64,000 nucleotides of DNA, from NCBI RefSeq assembly GCF_016765655.2, contig NZ_CP086106.1, positions 669,501 through 733,500 on the forward strand, read 5' to 3'. Positions 18,651-28,278 of the stretch are shown one piece after another (the stretch's first letter is position 1; each line of letters begins with the position of its first letter). Source of the stretch: Skermanella mucosa (GTDB taxonomy: Bacteria; Pseudomonadota; Alphaproteobacteria; Azospirillales; Azospirillaceae). A model generated the notes under the pieces. It worked only from the letters and a program-made list of their open reading frames with translations, was not told the origin of the DNA and did not search any database. Made by a program: the position numbers and the translations under genes.

Positions 18651-18754
18651 ATGTCCCGGCGAACTGACGGAGCGGCGCCCCGGCCCGAGGAGCGGCGAAG
18701 CGCCCCGATCCCGGCCGCCGCCCGTGACCGATCCGATATCGAGACCCCGAGCCG

Positions 18755-20251
18755 ATGACCTTTATTTCCTACGCCCAGAACTACGAAGACATCATGCTGT
18801 TCCGCGCCCTGCGCGACGTGGAGCAGGGCTTCTATGTCGATGTCGGCGCCAACAGCCCGGACGAGCATTCGGTGACCCGTGCCTTCTATGAGCGAGGATG
18901 GCACGGGATCAACATCGAGCCGGTCCTGGAATTCCACCGGCAATTGCTGGCGGCGCGTCCGCGTGACGTCAACCTGCCGATCGCCGTCGCCGACCGGACC
19001 GGGTTCATCGATTTCCACGACGTGGCCGGCACGGGCCTCTCCACGATCAGCCCGGAAATCGCCGACAACCACCGCGCGGCCGGCTATCAGGTCACGAAGC
19101 GCGGCGTCGTCGTCGAGACCCTCGACGAGGTGTTCAGGAAATACGTGACCGGCGACGTCCATTTCCTCAAGATCGACGTGGAGGGGCTGGAGGACTCGGT
19201 CCTGCGGGGGCTATCCCTCGCGGAAGTCCGGCCCTGGATCATCGTCGTCGAGGCGACGGAAGTGCTGAGCCAGGTCCAGAACCATGCGTCCTGGGACCCC
19301 TGGCTGAAGGAAAGGGATTATTCCTTCGTCTATTTCGACGGGCTCAACCGCTTCTACGTGGCGGACGAGCATTCCGGCCTGGCCCGCTCCTTCCAGAGCC
19401 CGCCCAATGTCTTCGACGACTGGATGCGGGTCGGCGACCGCCAGGCGCACGACAGGGCGAACGTGCTCACCGCCAAGCTGGAGGAGGAGCGGGAGGCGCA
19501 CAAGGGCGAGCTGGAGATCCTGAGGACCCAGGTCGAGGAATGGAAGGCCCGGGCCGCGGCTGCCCAGGCCGCCGAAACCGCCCGCCGGGCCGAGGACGAG
19601 GCGCGGCGGCTGGAACTGCAGACGCGGCTGGGCGAGCTGATGCGTGCCCTCGACGAGGCTGCCGCGACGGCGGCCCGGAGGTCGGAGCGGGAGGCGAAGC
19701 TGCTCGACCAGATGGCGGACCTGTCCGCCCAGGCCGCCGGCCTGAGGGCCGGCATGGCGGGCCTGCGGAAGGGAATGGGCGGTTCGGCGCAGGCCGAGGC
19801 CGACGCGCTGAGGCACCGGGTGTCCGAGCTGGAGCACGCCTCGTCGGTGGCCAAGCTGCAGCTGGACGCCGTCCTGACCAGCTCCTCCTGGCGGATCACG
19901 GCGCCGATGCGCGGGGTCAAGATGGCCGCCGCGACTCTTGCCAAGTCCATGGGAGGCGCCGATGGCTCCCGGCCGGGTCCCTCCCTGGTCAGCCGCGCGG
20001 CCCACTGGTCGGCGCGCCAACCCATGCTCAAGCGGGCCGCGGTGGCCGTCCTGGCGAGGAGTCCCGCGCTGGAGCGCAAGGTCCGCTCCCTGGTGGCGCC
20101 GCCGCCGGGGGTGCCGCCGACCGTTGTCGCCGACATTCCGCAGCCGCGCCGGCCGGACGGGTCAGGCCCCGCCATCGTCTCCCGAAGCCCGTCCCCGGCG
20201 GAAGCCATCGTCGAAACCGCTTTCCGCCGCGCTCTCTCTCGCGCGCGCTGA
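18755..20251 (+). CDS. FkbM family methyltransferase with C-terminal coiled coil
   Basis: Residues 1-215 are an FkbM-type SAM-dependent O-methyltransferase: S-Y-A-Q-N-Y-E-D near the start, F-Y-V-D-V-G-A-N-S-P as SAM motif I, and F-L-K-I-D-V-E-G-L-E, the FkbM signature. Residues about 225-365 are Glu/Arg/Ala/Leu-rich with heptad spacing, predicting a long coiled coil. Then S-S-S-W-R-I-T-A-P-M-R, a motif often seen at the ends of polysaccharide glycosyltransferases, and a basic amphipathic tail. It lies between wzt and a large polymerase-like transferase. By analogy with WbdD (methyltransferase plus coiled-coil ruler) it may cap the chain and set its length, but the fold differs and this role is inferred. 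Confidence 0.85.
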   Translation: MTFISYAQNYEDIMLFRALRDVEQGFYVDVGANSPDEHSVTRAFYERGWHGINIEPVLEFHRQLLAARPRDVNLPIAVADRTGFIDFHDVAGTGLSTISPEIADNHRAAGYQVTKRGVVVETLDEVFRKYVTGDVHFLKIDVEGLEDSVLRGLSLAEVRPWIIVVEATEVLSQVQNHASWDPWLKERDYSFVYFDGLNRFYVADEHSGLARSFQSPPNVFDDWMRVGDRQAHDRANVLTAKLEEEREAHKGELEILRTQVEEWKARAAAAQAAETARRAEDEARRLELQTRLGELMRALDEAAATAARRSEREAKLLDQMADLSAQAAGLRAGMAGLRKGMGGSAQAEADALRHRVSELEHASSVAKLQLDAVLTSSSWRITAPMRGVKMAAATLAKSMGGADGSRPGPSLVSRAAHWSARQPMLKRAAVAVLARSPALERKVRSLVAPPPGVPPTVVADIPQPRRPDGSGPAIVSRSPSPAEAIVETAFRRALSRAR

Positions 20252-20266
20252 CCGGAAGAAGATCCC

Positions 20267-23200
20267 ATGCGTATCGTCCTGGACCTGCAGTCCCGCCAAT
20301 CGCCGAGCCGTGTCCGCGGCATCGGGCGCTATTCCCTGGCCCTGGCGCGCCACCTGGCGACGCTGGCGACCGGCCACGAGGTCATCGTCGCGCTGAACGG
20401 GGCGCTGCCCGACACGGTCGACGCGGTCCGCGCCGACCTGGACGGGGTCGTCCCCGCGGAGCGGATCGTCACCTGGTCCCAGCCCGGCGGCGTCGGGTCG
20501 GTGACGGGGGACAGCCGCTGGCGCGCCCGCGCCGCGGAGCGGCTGCGCGAGCGGTTTCTCGAGTCGCTGCGGCCGGACGTCCTGCACGTGTCGAGCCTGT
20601 TCGAGGGGCTGGGCGACGACGTGACCACCTCCATCGGGGAGGTCGCCGCCGACCTGCCGACGGCGGTCACGCTGTACGACCTGATCCCGCTGGTCCGGCG
20701 CGACGTCTACCTGGCCAACCCCGCGGTCGCCGACTGGTACGAGCGCAAGCTTGCGTCGCTGCGGCGGGCCGACCTGTGGCTGGCGATCTCCGACCATACG
20801 CGGCGGGAGGGAATCGAACTGCTGGGCCTGCCGGAGGACCGGGTGCGGTCGATCTCCTCCGCGGTCGACCCGATGTTCCGCCCGGTCAAGCCGGCTGACG
20901 AGGCGGCGCTGCGGCGGCGCTACGGCCTGGAAAAGCCGTTCGTCCTGTATACGGCGACCGTCGAGCCGCACAAGAACGTGGAAGGGCTGTTCACGGCTTA
21001 CGGGAAACTGTCGCCGCAGGTGCGCCGGACCCACCGGCTGGCGATCGTCTGCCGGATCGACGACCACAACCTGGCGCGGCTGAACGCCGCCGCCCGCCGG
21101 GCCGGGCTGCGCGACGACGACTACGTCATCACCGGCTACGTCCCGGACGAGGATCTGCTGGCGCTCTACTCCATCTGCCGGCTCTACGTCTTCCCGTCGC
21201 TCCACGAGGGCTTCGGCCTGCCGGCGCTGGAGGCGATGGCCTGCGGCGCTCCGGTAATCGCGTCGGACTCGACGAGCCTGCCCGAGGTGGTCGGCCGCCG
21301 GGACGCCCTGTTCGACGCCGGATCGCCCGATGCCGTCGCGGGCGCCATGGAGCGGGCGCTGGGCGACGAAGGCTTCCTCGCGGACCTGCGCCGGCACGGC
21401 CTTGCCCGCGCCCGCCTGTTCAGCTGGGAGAGCACGGCGCGCAAGGCGCTCGACGCCTTCGAGGAACTGCATGACCGCCGGCGCGAAAGCTCCCGCGCCG
21501 CGGTGCGCGGGCCGCTGACGCGGCGGCCCCGGCTGGCTTTCGTCTGCCCTCTGAAGCCGGAGGAGAACCGGTTCTCCCGCCACGCCGGCGCGGTGCTGCC
21601 GGAACTGGCCCGCTACTACGACATCGAGTGCGTCGTTCGCCAGGATCTGGTCGAGGACGGCTTCGCCCGGTCGAACCTGCCCATCCGATCCGCCTCGTGG
21701 TTCGCCGGGAACGGGGCGCGCTACGACCGCGTGCTCTATCACCTGGGCGACGACGCCGTCCTCCATCCCTGGGTTTCGGACCTGCTCAGCCAGTGGCCGG
21801 GCACCGTCGCGCTGCATGACGATGGCCTGGGCGGCGCGCTGTCGCTCCTGCCGCCCGCCGAAGGGCGGCCCGATCCCTGGAGCGCCGAGCTTTACCGCTC
21901 CCACGGCTGGACGGCGGTGGTCGAGCGCCTGCGGGCCGAAGACCCCGATGCCGTCGCGGCGAAGTACCCGTGCCTCGGCTCCATCGTCGAGAACGCCGCC
22001 GGGATCATCCGGCCCGATCCGGACCGCAGCCCGGCCCGCATGGCCGAGCTTTACCGCGACGCGCTGGAGGACCATGCCGCGAATTCCCGCATGGCGCGCC
22101 TGGACCGGCTGGCCGACGACGTCATGGCGATCTCCGCCCCCGACGCTCCCGGTCCGGAGGATTGGGAGAAGGTGCTGGCCTGCGCCGCCGAGAACCTGCC
22201 TCCGGCAGTACCGGTCCGCCAGTTCCTGATCGACGTGTCGGAACTCGTGCAGCGCGATGCCGGCACCGGCATCCAGCGCGTCACGAAGAACATCACCCTG
22301 AAGCTCCTGGAGAACCCGCCGGCCGGCTTCCGGGTCGAGCCGGTCTTCGACGACGGTTCAGGGGTCTTCCGCTACGCCCGCGCGCTGACGGCGAAGCTGA
22401 TCGGCATGCCCGGCAAGGGGCTCGGGGACGACCTGATCGACACCCGGCCGGGCGACGTGCTGCTGGGCCTGGACCTGGTGGCGCACCAGATCACCGGGCG
22501 GCGGGAGTTGAACCGCCGCCTGAGGCATCGGGGCGTCCGCGTCTTCTACGTCGTGTACGACCTGCTGCCGGTCCTGCGGCCGCAATGGTTCCCGCCCTTC
22601 CCGCTGTTCCGCACCTGGCTCCAAGCGATCTGCCGCGAGGCGGACGGGCTGGTCTGCATCTCGCGATCGGTGGCGCAGCAGCTGCTGGACCACCTGCCGG
22701 AACTGGGTGTCGAGCGGCAGACGCCGCTGAAGATCGGTCATTTCCATCTCGGCGCGGATATCGACACCAAGGCGGGTGCGGTATCGGACGGGGTGGCGTC
22801 CCTGCTGGAACGGCCGACCCTGAAGTTCCTGGTGGTCGGCACGGTCGAGCCCAGGAAGGGCCATGCCCAGTGCCTCGCCGCCTTCGAGGAACTGTGGGCC
22901 GCCGGAGCCGACGTCGACCTCGTCCTGGTCGGCAAGCAGGGTTGGATGGTCGATGAACTGGCCGCCAGGATGCGTGGCCACGTCGAGGCCGGCAGGCGGC
23001 TCCACTGGCTCGACAAGGCGTCGGACGCCGATCTGAACGCGCTCTACGCGGAATGCACCGCGCTGCTCGGCATGTCGCAGGACGAGGGCTTCGGGCTGCC
23101 GCTGATCGAGGCCGCCAAGCATGGCCTGCCGATCATCGCGCGGGACATCCCGGTGTTCCGGGAGATCGCCGGCGATCATGCGGCATATTTCTCCGGGATG

Positions 23201-23482
23201 GAGGGGCATGACTTCGCGGAGGCGCTGTCCGCCTGGATCGAACGCCGCCGGCGCGGCGACGTGCCGGATTCCGGGAGCATGCCCTGGCTGACCTGGGCGC
23301 GTGCGGCGGAACAGCTCGTCGACGCCATCCTCCACAATCGATGGGACGCCGCCTGGCTCCCGGGGGCTGCCGACCAGGGACGGCGGGCGGACGCCGGGGA
23401 GGATGAAGGTTCAAGCGCCGGCGGACCGGCCGTGACGGGCGGCGGCGAGCGGGAGCCGCCCCGCCTGGCGCGGCGTGCCTGA
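20267..23482 (+). CDS. Large multi-module glycosyltransferase (two complete GT4 domains)
   Basis: This 1071-residue protein has a full GT4 domain at about 1-405: R-G-I-G-R-Y-S-L near the start, V-E-P-H-K-N-V, and H-E-G-F-G-L-P-A-L-E-A-M. A second lies at about 655-1035: G-T-G-I-Q-R-V, V-E-P-R-K-G-H, and D-E-G-F-G-L-P-L-I-E-A. Residues about 415-600 resemble only an N-terminal GT-B half (L-A-F-V-C-P-L-K-P-E-E, Y-H-L-G-D-D, V-A-L-H-D). Two GT4 domains in one chain recall WbdA-type O-antigen polymerases, in which each domain makes a different linkage. With gmd and rmd downstream, GDP-D-rhamnose is the likely donor. The gene begins 15 nt after the methyltransferase gene. The C-terminal 35 residues are Gly/Arg-rich and disordered. 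Confidence 0.9.
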   Translation: MRIVLDLQSRQSPSRVRGIGRYSLALARHLATLATGHEVIVALNGALPDTVDAVRADLDGVVPAERIVTWSQPGGVGSVTGDSRWRARAAERLRERFLESLRPDVLHVSSLFEGLGDDVTTSIGEVAADLPTAVTLYDLIPLVRRDVYLANPAVADWYERKLASLRRADLWLAISDHTRREGIELLGLPEDRVRSISSAVDPMFRPVKPADEAALRRRYGLEKPFVLYTATVEPHKNVEGLFTAYGKLSPQVRRTHRLAIVCRIDDHNLARLNAAARRAGLRDDDYVITGYVPDEDLLALYSICRLYVFPSLHEGFGLPALEAMACGAPVIASDSTSLPEVVGRRDALFDAGSPDAVAGAMERALGDEGFLADLRRHGLARARLFSWESTARKALDAFEELHDRRRESSRAAVRGPLTRRPRLAFVCPLKPEENRFSRHAGAVLPELARYYDIECVVRQDLVEDGFARSNLPIRSASWFAGNGARYDRVLYHLGDDAVLHPWVSDLLSQWPGTVALHDDGLGGALSLLPPAEGRPDPWSAELYRSHGWTAVVERLRAEDPDAVAAKYPCLGSIVENAAGIIRPDPDRSPARMAELYRDALEDHAANSRMARLDRLADDVMAISAPDAPGPEDWEKVLACAAENLPPAVPVRQFLIDVSELVQRDAGTGIQRVTKNITLKLLENPPAGFRVEPVFDDGSGVFRYARALTAKLIGMPGKGLGDDLIDTRPGDVLLGLDLVAHQITGRRELNRRLRHRGVRVFYVVYDLLPVLRPQWFPPFPLFRTWLQAICREADGLVCISRSVAQQLLDHLPELGVERQTPLKIGHFHLGADIDTKAGAVSDGVASLLERPTLKFLVVGTVEPRKGHAQCLAAFEELWAAGADVDLVLVGKQGWMVDELAARMRGHVEAGRRLHWLDKASDADLNALYAECTALLGMSQDEGFGLPLIEAAKHGLPIIARDIPVFREIAGDHAAYFSGMEGHDFAEALSAWIERRRRGDVPDSGSMPWLTWARAAEQLVDAILHNRWDAAWLPGAADQGRRADAGEDEGSSAGGPAVTGGGEREPPRLARRA

Positions 23483-24853
<1,371 letters not shown>

Positions 24854-24861
24854 GACCGGCT

Positions 24862-25869
24862 GTGTCTCTGGAGGAAGTGCCGCTCAAGGTCCTGGTAACG
24901 GGGGGAACCGGTTTCGTAGGCGGTCACCTGATCCCCGCGCTGGACGGGACGCTGGCGGAGGGTAGCGAGATCGTCGTCGGCACCTCCCGGCCGGACAGCG
25001 AGCGGGCGGGCGCGGCGATTCCGTCCGGCCGCATTCCGGTCCGCCTGATAGGCATGGACGTCACCGACGCGGCGCAGGTCAGCGCCGCCGTCCGGGCCGA
25101 ACAGCCGACCCATCTGGTGCATCTCGCGGCGATCGCGGCCGTGACGGCGGCCACCCGGGACCCGCGTTTCGCCTGGAACGTCAATCTCGGCGGCACGTTG
25201 AACGTCGCCCTGGCGGTGGCTGACGAGTGCCCGTCGTGCCGCATCCTGTTCAGCAGCAGTTCGGAAGTCTACGGCGCCAGCTTCAAGGCCGGCGTACCCC
25301 TGGACGAGGGGGCGCTGCTTCAGCCGGCCAATCCCTATGCCGCCAGCAAGGCGGCGGCCGACCTGATGCTCGGGCAGATGGCGCTCCAGGGGGTCGCCGT
25401 CACCCGGGTGCGGCCGTTCAACCATACCGGTTCCGGCCAGGGCGAGCAGTTCGCCATCCCGTCCTTCGCGGCCCAGATCGCACGGATCGAGCTTGGGTTG
25501 CAGGAACCCGTAATCCGCGTCGGTTGGCTGGATGCCGTCCGCGATTTCCTCGATGTCGGGGACGTGGTCGACGGCTATGTCCGGATCATCCGATCGGCCG
25601 ACCGGCTGCCGCCCGGGTGCATCATCAACCTTGCCTCGGGAACTGGCAGGCGGATCGGCGACCTGCTGGACAGGCTCGTGTCCATGTCGACGGTGCCGAT
25701 CGAACTGGTCCGGGATCCCGCTCGGTTCCGCGCCAGCGATACGCCCTCGGTCGTCGGCGACAGCGGCCGGGCCCGCGAACTGCTGGGCTGGGAACCGAAG
25801 CGCGACATGGACGATACCCTGCGTTCGGTGCTGGATTACTGGCGGAAGCACCTGGGCCGGAACGACTGA
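24862..25869 (+). CDS. rmd: GDP-6-deoxy-D-mannose (GDP-D-rhamnose) reductase
   Basis: This 335-residue SDR begins at a GTG 8 nt after gmd. T-G-G-T-G-F-V-G-G-H is the nucleotide motif, and S-S-S-E-V-Y-G with P-Y-A-A-S-K is catalytic. R-P-F-N-H-T-G-S-G-Q followed by F-A-I-P-S-F-A-A-Q-I-A and R-D-F-L-D-V is the run that marks RMD reductases, rather than the L-fucose epimerase/reductase Fcl. It reduces GDP-4-keto-6-deoxymannose to GDP-D-rhamnose, the donor of A-band-like common polysaccharide in Pseudomonas. An internal GTG at 24877, immediately after GGAGGAA, is too close to that site to be preferred. Confidence 0.88.
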   Translation: MSLEEVPLKVLVTGGTGFVGGHLIPALDGTLAEGSEIVVGTSRPDSERAGAAIPSGRIPVRLIGMDVTDAAQVSAAVRAEQPTHLVHLAAIAAVTAATRDPRFAWNVNLGGTLNVALAVADECPSCRILFSSSSEVYGASFKAGVPLDEGALLQPANPYAASKAAADLMLGQMALQGVAVTRVRPFNHTGSGQGEQFAIPSFAAQIARIELGLQEPVIRVGWLDAVRDFLDVGDVVDGYVRIIRSADRLPPGCIINLASGTGRRIGDLLDRLVSMSTVPIELVRDPARFRASDTPSVVGDSGRARELLGWEPKRDMDDTLRSVLDYWRKHLGRND

Positions 25870-25899
25870 CCGGCCCGGCCCATCATCGAATGGGATAGG

Positions 25900-25927
25900 G
25901 GCCTCGCGGGGCGCGCCCCGCGAGGCC
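25900..25927. terminator. Perfect 28-nt palindrome between convergent genes
   Basis: GGCCTCGCGGGGCG followed by its exact reverse complement (25914-25927) lies between the ends of rmd and the minus-strand gene ending at 25935. It can form a 12-13 bp hairpin from either strand. No T-run follows on either side, so it is a probable but non-classical bidirectional terminator. Confidence 0.6.
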
Positions 25928-25934
25928 TGAGCCG

Positions 25935-27341
25935 TCAGCGGGCCGCCGTGGCGACCTGGCGGATCACGGACGCCAGCTGGTCGCGGGCCTTTTCCGCCAT
26001 GGCCTTTCCGGCCGTGTCGCTCTCGTGGATGAAGGTCGTGAAGATCCGCGCCCTGTTTATGTAATAGACATGGCGGAATTCCGTCGTCCGCTCCGGCAGG
26101 ACGCAGGTGGCCTCGCCGATCCGCAGGGTGATTTCGCGAAGCTGCTCGACCGGGCCCAGGGACGACCTGAATTCCCCTGAACAGCTGTTCTTCAGCACGG
26201 TGACATAGGATTCGGTCAATTCCGCAAGGCTGCGGTTGTCGATGATGCTGACCTCGCGGATGCCGCCGAACACTTGGCCGTACTTCCAGGCGAATGTCGC
26301 CGGCCTCTGGTCGGGCGCGACCCGGTCCAGCGAAACCGGGACGATCCCGGCCATGCCGGCGGCGGACAGCAGGTTGACCAGCGCGTCGGGCAGGGCGGGT
26401 CCCAGGATCGGGGGAGCGGCGGCCGGTGGCGGGACGGGGTCCGGAGCGGTCCCGGCGGGAGGAGCCGGCATCGGAAGCACCGAGGCGACGTTCACCGCGG
26501 GGGACTCGCCGACCGGGGGCGGGACCAGCTCGGGCGCTGCTTCCACAGCTTGGGCATTCCCGGGCGTCGGCGGCGTGGCCGTCGCGGCGGCCGGGGTGGC
26601 GGGCGGCTCCGCCTGGACCGCGGCCGGCGGGGGCTCGGGGACCGCGGCCGCCGCTTCCGTCGGGGCGGGAACCTTCGGCGCATCGGCGGCCGGACCGGGA
26701 ATGGGGGCCGGCGGCGCGTCGGCGGCTGGGCCGGGAGTGGGGGCCGGCGGTGCTTCGGTGATCGTCAGGGGCTTCGCAGCCGTCCTCCCGTCGGACTGGA
26801 CGCAGCTGTTCAGGTTGGCCAGCGCGGCGCCGCTGCCGCGCAGGCTGAGCGACAGCTTCACGTCCGGATTGTCGATGGCCAGCGTGTTGCCGCGGCGGAT
26901 CGCCTCGAAGAAGGAAGCGTCCTTGCCCAGCGAGACCGCCAGGGCGGACGGTCTGGTGACCAGCCCCGAACCCTGCCGCGTGCCGCGCTGGTCGATCGTC
27001 AGTTTCGTCGGCAGCAGGGATTTCGGATTCAGCCTGGGTTCGGGCAGGCCGATTATCACGACGACCTCGTCGGCCCTGTTCTTCGCGATCAGCAGGGCAT
27101 GCCCGTTGTCGTACCGGGTGCCCGCGGCGCAGTAGTCGAACTCGCCGCCTTCCCGCGACACGGCCGTGACCGCCCAGTCCTCGGCCGGGAGCGAGACCGC
27201 GGCGGCCCGCTTGGCGGCGGGCTTTTCGGCCGCCTTCTCGACGGCCCGCGCGGAACCCGCCGGCAGGGCGGGGCCGAGCGCCAGTCCCAGGCCGACGGTC
27301 CACAGCATCCAGTGGTTCATGACGATTTTTCCAGGTGTCAT
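25935..27341 (-). CDS. Secreted protein of unknown function with Pro/Ala-rich central linker
   Basis: I do not recognise this gene. It encodes 468 residues with a signal peptide (M-N-H-W-M-L-W to about A-R-A), so it is exported. The N-terminal domain (about 45-200) has D-Y-C-A-A-G-T-R-Y and a later F-F-E-A-I-R-R-G-N-T-L-A-I and G-S-G-A-A-L-A-N-L-N-S-C pattern. This resembles small alphaproteobacterial periplasmic proteins of the invasion-associated locus B kind. Residues about 205-330 are Pro/Ala/Glu-rich and probably extended. A C-terminal domain (about 345-468) has two cysteines (N-S-C-S-G and A-T-C-V-L-P). The start is ATG 27341 or, more consistent with the signal peptide, 27320. It is the last gene of a minus-strand operon with a lipoprotein hydrolase and a ligase-like protein. 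Confidence 0.75.
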   Translation of the reverse strand: MTPGKIVMNHWMLWTVGLGLALGPALPAGSARAVEKAAEKPAAKRAAAVSLPAEDWAVTAVSREGGEFDYCAAGTRYDNGHALLIAKNRADEVVVIIGLPEPRLNPKSLLPTKLTIDQRGTRQGSGLVTRPSALAVSLGKDASFFEAIRRGNTLAIDNPDVKLSLSLRGSGAALANLNSCVQSDGRTAAKPLTITEAPPAPTPGPAADAPPAPIPGPAADAPKVPAPTEAAAAVPEPPPAAVQAEPPATPAAATATPPTPGNAQAVEAAPELVPPPVGESPAVNVASVLPMPAPPAGTAPDPVPPPAAAPPILGPALPDALVNLLSAAGMAGIVPVSLDRVAPDQRPATFAWKYGQVFGGIREVSIIDNRSLAELTESYVTVLKNSCSGEFRSSLGPVEQLREITLRIGEATCVLPERTTEFRHVYYINRARIFTTFIHESDTAGKAMAEKARDQLASVIRQVATAAR

Positions 27342-27354
27342 CGCTGTTCACATG

Positions 27355-28278
27355 TCATCGAATCGGAGCCGGACGGGGCGGCACGGCCGTGCAATCGGGA
27401 ATTTCCCGGAGCGCCGCCGGCCACTCATCCAGCCAGCCCTTGTCGTGGCTGGCACCGGGGACCTGCAGGATGCGCAGGCAGGCATCGGGCGCCGCGCGCC
27501 GGGCGTAGCTGTCGGCGACCAGCCGGGGCACGATGCCGTCCCGCGCGCCGACCAGGTGCAGTTGCGGCAAGGCGCCCAGGCTGCGCGCCGAGTCGGACGG
27601 GTCGAGCGATCCGGACAGCGGCGTGATCCGATGGTGGGATGTCCACGCCGCAGTGGCGAGGTTTCCCGCCACGCTGACCACGGCCGTCACGTCGGGCCGC
27701 CTGGCCGCCAGCAGGACGACGGCGCCGCCCCCGCCCGAATAACCGATCAGCACGAGCCTTCGGGAAGATGCCGGAACCGCCCGGTCGATCGCGCCGTCCA
27801 GCGCCGCCACCACCGGCTCGGCGAGGCGGCGCGAGGTCCAGAACGCCGGCTCGCACGAGTCGCGGGAGCCCGCCGGCCGGAACTGGCACGGCCGCGCCAG
27901 GTACAGGACGTTGGGTCCGCCGTCCCGCGCGGCGAGCCGCAACGCCATGGGGTTGAGCGGAGTGGGATCCGACGACGGGTCGGAGGGCGACGACCAGGCG
28001 TAGCCGTCGCCCTCGACATAGACGTGGACGGGTTCGCCCGGCTTGTCGAAGCGCGACCAGACGGCGATGTCGAACCCGCCGGAGCGCAGGGTGGACCGGG
28101 CCAACCCGCCTTCGGCCGCGATGCCGGCCGCCGCCGATCCGCGCTCGGCCGGGCTGGCCGTGCAGCCGGCGGCGAGAAGCGAAGCCAGGAGAAGCGCCAG
28201 CCGGCGGCGCCCCCGCGGCATCCGCGGCGGCGGCCGATCGGACGCGGTGCCGGTGGGCTCAGTCACGGCGCAGTTCAT
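27355..28278 (-). CDS. Alpha/beta-hydrolase-fold lipoprotein
   Basis: This 307-residue protein has a long basic leader and lipobox L-A-A-G-C, so it is probably lipid-anchored. The nucleophile elbow is G-Y-S-G-G-G-G, within an L-V-L-I-G-Y-S strand-turn. A later G-A-R-D-G-I-V (acid) and S-H-D-K-G (histidine) complete a plausible Ser-Asp-His triad. An early V-E-G-D-G-Y-A-W could form the oxyanion region. The substrate is unknown; esterases of this build deacylate lipids or glycans in the periplasm. It overlaps the upstream gene by 20 nt and ends 13 nt before the next start, indicating an operon. A shorter start at 28221 would also keep the lipobox. Confidence 0.78.
   Translation of the reverse strand: MNCAVTEPTGTASDRPPPRMPRGRRRLALLLASLLAAGCTASPAERGSAAAGIAAEGGLARSTLRSGGFDIAVWSRFDKPGEPVHVYVEGDGYAWSSPSDPSSDPTPLNPMALRLAARDGGPNVLYLARPCQFRPAGSRDSCEPAFWTSRRLAEPVVAALDGAIDRAVPASSRRLVLIGYSGGGGAVVLLAARRPDVTAVVSVAGNLATAAWTSHHRITPLSGSLDPSDSARSLGALPQLHLVGARDGIVPRLVADSYARRAAPDACLRILQVPGASHDKGWLDEWPAALREIPDCTAVPPRPAPIR

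Noticed and set aside
24862-25869. GDP-L-fucose synthase (fcl) call
   Set aside because: The R-P-F-N-H-T-G run followed by the R-D-F-L-D-V segment points to RMD-type reductases and there is no fcl-like epimerase signature.
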